Under the pieces are notes generated by a model that had not been told where the DNA came from, did no database searches, and worked only from the letters and a program-made list of their open reading frames with translations. Below are positions 1 to 6,138 of a stretch of DNA of 6,979 nt, one piece after another. Every line of letters starts with the position of its first letter. Position 1 is the first letter of the stretch. Source of the stretch: Candidatus Didemnitutus sp. (GTDB lineage Bacteria > Verrucomicrobiota > Verrucomicrobiia > Opitutales > Opitutaceae); the NCBI GenBank assembly GCA_030682505.1, contig JAUXOH010000043.1, positions 1 to 6,979 of the forward strand. Reading direction: 5' to 3'. Made by a program: the position numbers and the translations under genes.

Positions 1-26
1 CAGATAACGAACGCGCGCCGAGCTCG

Positions 27-1097
27 TTACGGGGGCAGCGCGGAATTGCGCACCCGCGACGCGAGGAATGGTTGATTGGTCGCGATTAGGTCGAGAAGTT
101 CCTTGCGATCACTGCCGGATGCGCGCGGATTTATTACCACCGTCTCGGTGGCGGCCGACAGATCGAATGGCACCCGCTGGCCGGTGGGCAAGCCCGCAAG
201 AGCTCGTTCGATCTCCGTCTGGGTCCCACAGAACACGTCCGGCACAAACCGAGCGAATCTCGTTTCGCGTTCCTCGGCGTAGCGTCGGCGCTTTAGGAAC
301 GCCTGTTCGGGAAACCCATGTGACTCCGGGCTGTGGGCTTCATGGTCGATGTAGTCCACCTCCCGGAAATAGAGTAGGCGTTGCCCCACCTGCATCAGGG
401 CGAACTGGTGCTGGAGCCGCCGCTCGGTCGATTGGATCGCAAGCCCGCCGTCGTCGTTACAATAGTCGCGCCACATCTCGGCGGACTCCACTTCCAGCTT
501 TTGCCAGCAGCAGGCGTAGGTCGCCCGCCGTTGGTTCTCGAAATGTAATCGCGGGTCGGGGGCGTTCTCGCCGAACACGCTGCGACTGACTGCCACCAAC
601 TGGTCGAGCATTGGCTGGGTGGGTCGGCCCTCGAACGGATCGGCTTCGAGATGATCGAGCCGACAAAGGTAAAGCTCCGAGCGCCGGAGCAAATCGACGG
701 CCTTGAATTGATTGAAATACCGCCAAAGCTTGCGGAACGGGTCAAAGGCCTCGCGGACGATGCCGTGGACGAAAACCCGCTCCCAGTTGTCGGTTGCACG
801 GATCACCCATCGCAGATTGTGCTGCTCCCAGACGAACCCGTCGGTTGCCAACTGGGTGAGGCTGAGCCGGGCGGGCCGGCCGTGGCGCAGTTTGGTCAGA
901 CCTCGCGCGAGCAGCTCCGAGTATTGGAGGGGGGCGCCGATGATGCGGGCGGAGGCAAGGAAATGCCAGTCGGCCAGCGCCGGAGGTGTGAACCGGATCG
1001 GGTCCACGCTCGCGGAGGGCAAGGGCGGTGGAACCGCGTTCGTTTCCTCCAAGAGTCCCTCGGCTCGCATTCGTGCTGCGCTTTCTGCGGTGAACAT
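27..1097 (-). CDS. DUF2971 family protein with extra N-terminal region
   Basis: Protein of 356 residues from the ATG at 1097; stop TAA at 27-29. The C-terminal two thirds fit DUF2971 (PF11185). An LWRYFNQF segment (about 124-131) opens the domain, followed by a LCRLDHLEADPFEG block with the conserved DPFEG (about 153-157), a CCWQK strand (about 196-200), MWRDYCNDDGGLAI (about 208-221), a YAEERETRFARF block (about 273-284) and VVINPRAS near the end (about 320-327). These correspond to the family's usual 'DPfEg', 'MWshYa..hkG' and 'yEkEyR' blocks. The biochemical activity of DUF2971 is not established to my knowledge. Residues 1 to about 115 lie outside the domain and I do not recognise them. 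A TTG at 1110-1112 would add five residues and overlap the upstream stop by 8 bp; I prefer the ATG, which lies 7 nt after that stop. Neither start has a clear Shine-Dalgarno. It is almost certainly co-transcribed with the gene upstream (1105-2193). Confidence 0.83.
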   Translation of the reverse strand: MFTAESAARMRAEGLLEETNAVPPPLPSASVDPIRFTPPALADWHFLASARIIGAPLQYSELLARGLTKLRHGRPARLSLTQLATDGFVWEQHNLRWVIRATDNWERVFVHGIVREAFDPFRKLWRYFNQFKAVDLLRRSELYLCRLDHLEADPFEGRPTQPMLDQLVAVSRSVFGENAPDPRLHFENQRRATYACCWQKLEVESAEMWRDYCNDDGGLAIQSTERRLQHQFALMQVGQRLLYFREVDYIDHEAHSPESHGFPEQAFLKRRRYAEERETRFARFVPDVFCGTQTEIERALAGLPTGQRVPFDLSAATETVVINPRASGSDRKELLDLIATNQPFLASRVRNSALPP

Positions 1098-1104
1098 CGC
1101 TCGG

Positions 1105-2193
1105 TCAAACAAAGAGGTATTTCGGAATCATCGTGAACGTCGGCTCGCCATTCGCGGCCCGGCTGGCAAGCGACATCCGATACATGGCCGGCTCCGGCAG
1201 GTCGATTGTCCTCCCGTTGACTGGGTCAATCCACCGGTGGGCGGCAGGTTTACCCTTGCCGGGAACCAGTGGTGGCCGGAGGACGCGTCGCTGGTCGCGT
1301 TGTTCGATGTGGAATAGCACCGGGTAGTGGTCGGGCAAGTCGCGGGCATCCGGCACCAGCAGCAGTGATTTGACCTTTTCGGCCACCGTTTCATCCCGTG
1401 CAAGGATATGGGTCATTTGCAGGAGGCTGCGGATGACGATTCCATGAACTTGCGGGGCCGCCAGCAATTCGGCGGAGATCGAATCCAGTAGGGTCTCCGA
1501 AACGGCATCGAATGTGGTGACGCCGACCACATGCAATTCGCCCGCCGCCGCCTCGATCGGAAACTTGTGAAGTGCCTTGGACAAAAAGCCGTCGCCGGCC
1601 TTCAGGAAGGTGTCGTAATCGACCAGCCTGGCCCAGTCCGACCGCCGGAACTTCGCCTCCAGCAGGACCACAACGCTCTCCACCTCGATGCGCCAGTCCA
1701 CATCCCCGGATTGTCCCGGCAAACGGCCACCGCGCCGTATTTTTCCGGAGCGCCAGCCGGTCATCCATAGAGTCTCCTCGACGGCGGCGAGGTGGTTGCG
1801 CGGGTCGCACAGCGAGGCCAGCGACAGCGCCGCCTCTTCCTCCGGGATCAGGGCCAGCGCATCGATCGCCCGCACCAGCCGCAGCGGGCAGCCGAGGTTG
1901 AGTCCGATACCGTCGGCATCCTTTAGGAAGCTCAGGCAAGTCGGGTCCGAGGGTATAGTTCGCTCGCTCCCTTGGCCGGAACCCGGAACGAAATAGTAGG
2001 TGAAGGGTGGCAGGCCATCGGGCAGCCGTGGTTGCGGCGGATACACCAGTTGGCGCAGCCCACCAACGGGATCGAACGGCGGCCGATTTTTCTCCACCCA
2101 CGCGCGCAGGCGCTCGGCGGCGGCGTCCGGGTCGGATCGGTGGCGTCGCAGGAGCTGCAAGAGGAGTTCTTCCGAGGTCATGGCGGGCCGCAT
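1105..2193 (-). CDS. Unrecognised protein with a putative PD-(D/E)XK nuclease core
   Basis: About 362 residues from ATG 2193; an alternative ATG at 2181 gives 358. I do not recognise the family. The N-terminus (about 5-40) looks helical. The centre has a helix HLAAVEETLW (about 134-143), a strand beginning GDVDWRIEV with D164 and D166, and then VVVLLEAKFRRSDW, giving E179-x-K181. Helix, then Asp, then E-x-K about 13 residues on is the layout of the PD-(D/E)XK nuclease fold. The motif is short and can occur by chance, so nuclease activity is inference. The frame stays open upstream to a possible start at 2334. That extension crosses a lower-GC repeat-bearing region and lacks a distinct domain, so I exclude it. 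No Shine-Dalgarno is visible at either ATG. The stop (TGA, 1105-1107) abuts the DUF2971 gene, implying a shared transcript and linked function. There is no signal peptide or membrane segment, so a cytoplasmic protein is expected. Confidence 0.78.
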   Translation of the reverse strand: MRPAMTSEELLLQLLRRHRSDPDAAAERLRAWVEKNRPPFDPVGGLRQLVYPPQPRLPDGLPPFTYYFVPGSGQGSERTIPSDPTCLSFLKDADGIGLNLGCPLRLVRAIDALALIPEEEAALSLASLCDPRNHLAAVEETLWMTGWRSGKIRRGGRLPGQSGDVDWRIEVESVVVLLEAKFRRSDWARLVDYDTFLKAGDGFLSKALHKFPIEAAAGELHVVGVTTFDAVSETLLDSISAELLAAPQVHGIVIRSLLQMTHILARDETVAEKVKSLLLVPDARDLPDHYPVLFHIEQRDQRRVLRPPLVPGKGKPAAHRWIDPVNGRTIDLPEPAMYRMSLASRAANGEPTFTMIPKYLFV

Positions 2194-2224
2194 ACTTATA
2201 TCAGCCGCTTGATGGCAGATTCTG

Positions 2225-2243
2225 ATAGTATTTGCATGTGCAA
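2225..2243 (-). promoter_or_regulatory. Candidate promoter/operator of the two-gene operon
   Basis: The dyad TTGCA-TG-TGCAA (2232-2243, arms of 5 bp, spacer 2 bp) lies 38 bp upstream of the ATG at 2193. On the minus strand a TACTAT hexamer (2225-2230, 4 of 6 matches to TATAAT) follows it directly. This could be a -10 element overlapped by an operator. No good -35 sits at the normal distance, so the assignment is weak. Confidence 0.25.
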
Positions 2244-2327
2244 TCGCCACACTCTCTTTGACCCGGACAGCGCCTTTGCCCAAATCGCACGGATCCTTCT
2301 TGGCATTCCCAATTTCGGATGGGTGAT

Positions 2328-2385
2328 GAGACAAAGAGACAAATGGAAAAGTCGCCTCGACAGACCCAAATGATCGATTTGTCTC
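2328..2385. repeat. GAGACAAA repeat cluster: tandem pair plus inverted copy
   Basis: GAGACAAA occurs twice head to tail (2328-2335 and 2336-2343). The second copy, extended to GAGACAAAT (2336-2344), has an exact 9-bp inverted partner ATTTGTCTC at 2377-2385, with 32 bp between the arms. The spacer contains a small GTCG-CCT-CGAC dyad. A further GTCTCAC, shared with the inverted copy and its flank (2381-2387), recurs at 2457-2463. The repeats are directly visible. Their role as a regulator binding array, an RNA hairpin or a mobile-element end remnant is open. They lie about 135-190 bp upstream of the nuclease-like gene. Confidence 0.6.
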
Positions 2386-2574
2386 ACGGACGCCACCGTC
2401 GGGGCTGGTTTTTACACATACTCCCTCTGCGAAATGTAGCTAGACATCACTTATTAGTCTCACTTGTTTCGCCTGCCGCTCCCGCTCGGGGGCACCAGTT
2501 GGCGATTTTTCGGGGAGAATGGGACCGTGCGGGTGGGGCGGCCCCCGGATTGGCCGTCGTTGCGGGGCGCTTGC

Positions 2575-3183
2575 CTACAGGCCGTTGCGAAACGTCTGGT
2601 GATCGATCACGCCGCTGGCGCGAACCTCTGCCAAGGCCGTCGCGTAGGCTCCCAAGAGTCGCAAGTCATAACGCAGTCGGGCCCGAATCGTCGCGTCCTC
2701 CTTCGTCAGCTCGGGCGCAGCATCGGGCGCATTCAGACTGTCGCCGACGTATTGGACGATCGCGTGTTCGGGCAACCACAGCAGGCGGTTGTTCTTGGTG
2801 CCGTTCATCCGCAGTTCGGCCACCGGATAAGCCCCACCCCGACCCGCCGAAACCGTGACGATCAGACCGGGCTTGTGCCCGACCTCGTCGGTGGAGCAAC
2901 AAAGCAGGAAATTTTTTATGCCGGGCGTCGCCATGCCGCTCCATTCGGGGCTGACCACCACCAGGGCGTCCGCCGCCTTCAACTCACGCGAAATGGGCGC
3001 CCAGAGATCGGGCGGAGCCCCGCCGTGCGCCTCATCCCACAGGGGCAGGGGATTTTTGCTCAGACTGTAGAGGAAAACCTCCGCGCCGCTGACTTCCTGC
3101 GGCAGGGCCGACTTGAGGTAGTGGGCGACCTTGAGCGATTGTGCGTCGGCGCGATGACTTCCACTGAGGACAAAGAACTTCAT
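2575..3183 (-). CDS. NAD(P)H-dependent FMN reductase (flavodoxin fold)
   Basis: 202 residues, normal length for the NADPH_dep_FMN_red family (PF03358). The N-terminus MKFFVLSGSHR carries the phosphate-binding loop after the first beta strand (GSHR, residues 8-11; family pattern GSxR). The signature SPEWSGMATPGIKNFL (78-93) corresponds to the family 'PEYngsxPgxLKN' loop around the flavin ring. GRGGAYPVAELR (114-125) fits the third flavin-contacting segment. The expected activity is transfer of hydride from NAD(P)H to FMN or quinone-like acceptors in the cytoplasm. The family also includes azo-, quinone- and chromate-reducing members, so the physiological substrate cannot be fixed. The ATG at 3183 has no clear Shine-Dalgarno. 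The gene diverges from aroC with 60 bp between starts, so shared regulation is possible. An aroC partner role is discussed under findings. Confidence 0.9.
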   Translation of the reverse strand: MKFFVLSGSHRADAQSLKVAHYLKSALPQEVSGAEVFLYSLSKNPLPLWDEAHGGAPPDLWAPISRELKAADALVVVSPEWSGMATPGIKNFLLCCSTDEVGHKPGLIVTVSAGRGGAYPVAELRMNGTKNNRLLWLPEHAIVQYVGDSLNAPDAAPELTKEDATIRARLRYDLRLLGAYATALAEVRASGVIDHQTFRNGL

Positions 3184-3210
3184 GACGCGAAGGATGCGGA
3201 GGCCGGGCTT

Positions 3211-3220
3211 GCTTGCAAGC
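3211..3220. promoter_or_regulatory. Perfect 10-bp palindrome between divergent genes
   Basis: GCTTGCAAGC is its own reverse complement and lies near the middle of the 60-bp gap between the FMN reductase ATG (3183) and the aroC GTG (3244). Its position suits a shared operator. A 10-bp palindrome can occur by chance and I see no convincing -35/-10 pair beside it. Confidence 0.3.
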
Positions 3221-3243
3221 GGGGTTCGACTAACTCTGCCCGC

Positions 3244-4335
3244 GTGCCGAACTCATTTGGAAAGCTTTTCCAAATCTCCACCTGGGGCGAAAGCCACGGG
3301 CCGTCCGTGGGCGTCGTGATCGACGGCTGCCCTCCGCGCCTGCCGCTCGCCGAATCGGACATCCAAGCCGACCTCGACCGGCGGCGCCCGGGACAAAGCG
3401 ACATCACGACGCCGCGTCAGGAAGCCGACCGGGTCGAGGTGCTGTCGGGCATTTTTGAAGGCTGCACCACGGGCCAACCGCTCGCCCTGCTCGTGCGCAA
3501 CGCCGATGCGCGCCCCGAGGCCTACGCGGAAATGAAGGAAAACTACCGGCCGTCGCATGCCGATTTCACTTATCAGGCCAAATACGGCGTGCGCGACCAC
3601 CGGGGTGGTGGCCGTTCTTCGGCGCGCGAGACGATCGGGCGGGTGGCTGCTGGCGCGGTCGCCCGCAAGATCCTTTCCCTCGCCGGCGGAGTGGAAATTC
3701 GCGCCTACGTGACGCATGTCCACCGCGTCGCGGCGCCCTCGCTGGACCATTTTCCGACCTTGGCGGAGGTCGAGGCGACCGCCGTGCGTTGTCCGCACCT
3801 TCCGACCGCCGAAAAAATGATCGCGACGATCAAGGAAGCGCGCGCCGCCGGTGATTCGGTCGGCGGTGTGATTGAATGTCGCGTGCGCGGCGTGCCGGCG
3901 GGCTTGGGCGAACCCGTGTTCGATCGGCTTGAGGCCGACCTGGCCAAGGCGATGCTCTCGCTCCCGGCGACCAAGGGCTTCGAGATCGGCAGCGGCTTCA
4001 CCGGCACCTTGCTCAAGGGCTCGCAGCACAACGACGCGTTCGTCCAAAAGGAGGGCGGGGTCGGCACGGCAACGAACAAATCCGGGGGGGTGCAAGGCGG
4101 CATCAGCAACGGGGAAGAGTTGGTTTTCCGCATCGCCTTCAAACCGACCGCGACGATCTTGCAAAAGCAGCAGACGGTCAACGTGCACGGCGAGGCGAGC
4201 GAGCTGCAGGCGCGGGGTCGCCACGACCCGTGTGTGGTCCCGCGGGCGGTCGTCATTGTCGAGGCGATGACCGCTTTGGTGCTCGTCGATCACTGGATGC
4301 GCCACGCGGCGCAAAACCACACGTTCAAGTTCTGA
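3244..4335 (+). CDS. aroC: Chorismate synthase
   Basis: 363 residues, the usual bacterial length. It catalyses the seventh and last shikimate-pathway step, anti-1,4-elimination of phosphate from EPSP to chorismate, and needs reduced FMN. All family signatures are present: NSFGKLF then GESHG (15-19), RRRPGQS, HRGGGRSSARET (119-130), a KSGGVQGGISNGE block, and RHDPCVVPRAV (326-336). The frame is open far upstream, but homology begins exactly at MPNSFGKLF, so the GTG at 3244 is the best start. The upstream in-frame ATG at 3154 would overlap the divergent reductase gene. No Shine-Dalgarno precedes the GTG. A G7 run at 4084-4090 is intact in frame. The pseudo-GTPase gene follows 37 bp downstream on the same strand, suggesting co-transcription. 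A reverse-strand open frame across the gene is a GC-rich shadow. Confidence 0.98.
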   Translation: MPNSFGKLFQISTWGESHGPSVGVVIDGCPPRLPLAESDIQADLDRRRPGQSDITTPRQEADRVEVLSGIFEGCTTGQPLALLVRNADARPEAYAEMKENYRPSHADFTYQAKYGVRDHRGGGRSSARETIGRVAAGAVARKILSLAGGVEIRAYVTHVHRVAAPSLDHFPTLAEVEATAVRCPHLPTAEKMIATIKEARAAGDSVGGVIECRVRGVPAGLGEPVFDRLEADLAKAMLSLPATKGFEIGSGFTGTLLKGSQHNDAFVQKEGGVGTATNKSGGVQGGISNGEELVFRIAFKPTATILQKQQTVNVHGEASELQARGRHDPCVVPRAVVIVEAMTALVLVDHWMRHAAQNHTFKF

Positions 4336-4372
4336 CTTGTCCGACAGGCAGGGTGGGGTTCCTGTTTGCCCA

Positions 4373-5140
4373 ATGAGTTCAAGTGCCACGCTGGTCTATT
4401 TCATCATCGGCACCCCGGGATCGGGGCGCCGGGCGCTCGTCTTGGATCTGATTGAAAACGGTCTCACCCCGGCCGAGTCCGCGTTGGTGCTCATCTCGAG
4501 CATGGAAAAGGCCGATGTGGCGGAAGAAAAACTGGCCGTGCGTCCGCTCACCGAGGTGCGCCGCTGGGAGCGCACCGCCCCTGAGATTCTGCCGGAATGC
4601 GGCGTGCCGCCGAGCACCCACGTTTTTCTCTTTGCCGATTCGCGCGAGGACACCCTGACGCAGATCGAATCACTCAAGCCCTGGATGGAGCAACGCGGGG
4701 CCGAACTCGCGCGGATCTTCTGTGTGGTCAATTGCCAGTTCGCTGAAAAGCACGCCACCCTGCTGCCGTGGTTTGACGCCTGCATCCATTTTGCCGACGT
4801 CGTCTTCCTCACTCAGCGCGCCGGAGTGGAGAACAAGTGGCTCAGCGGCTTCATCCGTCGCTATGAGGAGTTGTTTTACCCGTGTCACTTCCTGCAGATG
4901 GGAAAGGGAGGAATCGCCAATCCGGCCGTGGTGCTCGAGCCGCAGCCCCGTCGGGTGACGCAGTATTTCGAAGAGGTCGATGAATACGAGGGCATTGAAA
5001 TCGGAACGGAGGACGACGACGAAGCGGACGAAGACGCCGTGGATGAAGACGCGATCCAACCCGAGATCTACTTCGAGCGCAACCGGGCCGGCCGGCGCGT
5101 GAAGGAAGTCGTCGATCCGCGCAGCTACTTCGAGCCCTGA
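4373..5140 (+). CDS. CobW/G3E-like protein with degenerate GTPase motifs
   Basis: 255 residues from ATG 4373; a TTG at 4337, one base after the aroC stop, would add 12 residues that look non-homologous. The start YFIIGTPGSGRRALVLDLIENG places a P-loop-like GTPGSGRR at 13-20. The usual Lys-Ser/Thr of Walker A is replaced by Arg-Arg. The remaining order follows the G3E GTPase layout (COG0523, CobW type): a strand HVFLFADS near 83-90 where Walker B/ESSG is expected, ARIFCVVNCQFAEKH (113-127) at the 'vVDa' strand, then FADVVFLTQRAGV (140-152) where NKxD should sit. The GCxCC metal motif is absent. Residues 201-226 are strongly acidic, and the tail ends in a conserved-looking VVDPRSYFEP. My call is a non-canonical or inactive relative, with function unknown. 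It is probably transcribed with aroC. Its 3' end overlaps cdd tail to tail by 16 bp. Confidence 0.85.
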   Translation: MSSSATLVYFIIGTPGSGRRALVLDLIENGLTPAESALVLISSMEKADVAEEKLAVRPLTEVRRWERTAPEILPECGVPPSTHVFLFADSREDTLTQIESLKPWMEQRGAELARIFCVVNCQFAEKHATLLPWFDACIHFADVVFLTQRAGVENKWLSGFIRRYEELFYPCHFLQMGKGGIANPAVVLEPQPRRVTQYFEEVDEYEGIEIGTEDDDEADEDAVDEDAIQPEIYFERNRAGRRVKEVVDPRSYFEP

Positions 5141-6138
5141 GCGCGGCGGCGCCGCTTGGCGGGTGCGGCTGTTTTCGCCGTGTAGTATTCCAGCCCGACC
5201 TTCGGCGCATAGGCCGAGAGCACGGCTTGGGTGGCGCTCAATTGGCTCGCCAGGGTGGGCACTTCGACGAGGACGCATCGGCTCACTTCATGGGTGGCGC
5301 TCCGCGGTTGATTCATGTTCATGAATGCGAATGCCGACTCGAGCGGTGAAAGGCTGGGATTGTAGGCGGCGTTCGCGGCGTAGCGCCCCGGGAAGATCGT
5401 CCCATCGATCAATTGAATCGCGACCCCGCAGTAGTGGTGGGCCGTGTCGGTCAGATAGGGCGCGTAGCTCCCGGACGCGGCCGCCAGTGCTGCGGCGATC
5501 ACGGGATCGCGCGACGATTTGCCGTTCAAGGCGAGGGCATGGTGGCACAACCCGGGGTCCATCCATCCGCCCTTTACGCCGAGCGCGGCGGGACCGAATG
5601 CCTCCGGCAAATACTTGCTGAGCGGGAAAGCCGTGTGGGTGGAGAGATCGTCGGGGATCGCCGGCAACAGGAGGGGAAGGTCCTTTCCGTTGACCAACTC
5701 GTTGAGAAATTGGCGGCAATAACCGCAGGGCGCGGCACTGATCGCGAGCGAATGCAGGCCCGCTTCGTCGTTCAGCCACGCATTGTTCGTGGCTGCCTGC
5801 TCGGCGTGGACGCTGAAGCTCAGCGCGACGTTGCGAAATTCAAAATTCGCCCCGAGGTAGAGGTTCGAGCAGCCGGTGCCCTTCACCGGCAGTCCGGCCG
5901 CGACGGTGCCCACCGGGTAGTGCGAGACCGGAACCACCGCATACTGCTGCGCCACCGGGAGCAATTGCATCATGAGCGCGCCCTGCTCGATCTGGAGTTG
6001 GCGCAGCAGGCGTGCGACGACGCTGGCGGGGAGCCGGCCCTGCCCATCCCAGAGCTGATCGATGTCGGTGCGAACTGACGCGGGGAACCGGGCGACGGCC
6101 TTCTTCCAGTCTGCCGTGCGGGCGATGCGTTTTTTCAT
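5125..6138 (-). CDS. cdd: Cytidine deaminase, long two-domain type
   Basis: 337 residues; hydrolytic deamination of cytidine/deoxycytidine to uridine/deoxyuridine in pyrimidine salvage. The catalytic domain shows N98 and E100 in GANFEF (the ribose-binding NxE of the Escherichia coli enzyme), the zinc/proton-shuttle motif H111-A-E113, and P137-C138-G-Y-C141, giving zinc ligands His111, Cys138 and Cys141. The second half (about 205-280; SSRDPVIAAALAAASG, then GRYAANAAYNPSLSPLESA) is the zinc-free pseudo-catalytic domain of the dimeric E. coli/plant class (PF08211). It is longer than the E. coli enzyme (294 residues) and ends in a basic tail with KRRRR (329-333). The frame continues upstream to 6765 antisense to ada, but homology starts near the ATG at 6138, so I set the start there. 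No Shine-Dalgarno is evident. The stop is TAG at 5125-5127. Confidence 0.95.
   Translation of the reverse strand: MKKRIARTADWKKAVARFPASVRTDIDQLWDGQGRLPASVVARLLRQLQIEQGALMMQLLPVAQQYAVVPVSHYPVGTVAAGLPVKGTGCSNLYLGANFEFRNVALSFSVHAEQAATNNAWLNDEAGLHSLAISAAPCGYCRQFLNELVNGKDLPLLLPAIPDDLSTHTAFPLSKYLPEAFGPAALGVKGGWMDPGLCHHALALNGKSSRDPVIAAALAAASGSYAPYLTDTAHHYCGVAIQLIDGTIFPGRYAANAAYNPSLSPLESAFAFMNMNQPRSATHEVSRCVLVEVPTLASQLSATQAVLSAYAPKVGLEYYTAKTAAPAKRRRRAQGSK

Larger units (their letters stand above)
2194..2574. other. 381-bp intergenic region, lower GC, with repeats
   Basis: This gap separates the start of the nuclease-like gene (minus strand, left) from the stop of the FMN reductase gene (minus strand, right). 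Its left two thirds (about 2215-2470) are visibly richer in A and T than the flanking genes. It holds a TTGCA-TG-TGCAA dyad, three GAGACAAA copies in two orientations, and a short stretch resembling a tRNA 3' end. The right part (about 2470-2574) is very GC-rich with no obvious terminator hairpin followed by a T run. A 53-codon plus-strand reading frame (2212-2373) is open but unsupported. The region should contain the promoter of the left operon and the 3' end of the reductase transcript. Confidence 0.7.

Noticed and set aside
2194..2334. 47-residue N-terminal extension of the nuclease-like protein
   Set aside because: It crosses the AT-richer repeat region, has no ribosome-binding site and no domain character; ATG 2193 or 2181 fits better.
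2196..2396. 66-codon minus-strand frame in the intergenic gap
   Set aside because: No ribosome-binding site, no domain, and it overlaps the repeat cluster and likely promoter of the left operon.
2464..3243. Long in-frame extension upstream of aroC giving a 623-residue fusion
   Set aside because: The extension is antisense to the FMN reductase gene and has no domain; chorismate synthase homology begins at the GTG at 3244 and the length from there is normal.
4084..4090. G7 run in aroC as a slippage site or frameshift
   Set aside because: The frame is intact across it and the protein matches the family on both sides; nothing suggests programmed slippage.
4344..4370. Small dyad (ACAGG / CCTGT with GGCA / TGCC) between aroC and the pseudo-GTPase gene
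   Set aside because: The paired arms are short and interrupted, and there is no T run; it does not support a terminator or riboswitch.
3253..4389. 378-codon minus-strand open frame across aroC
   Set aside because: It is antisense to a gene with complete chorismate synthase signatures and has no recognisable domain; long antisense frames are common in GC-rich genes.
5146..5155. GCGGCGCCGC palindrome as a bidirectional terminator
   Set aside because: It lies inside the cdd coding region, has no loop and no flanking T run; it is explained by GC-rich arginine codons.
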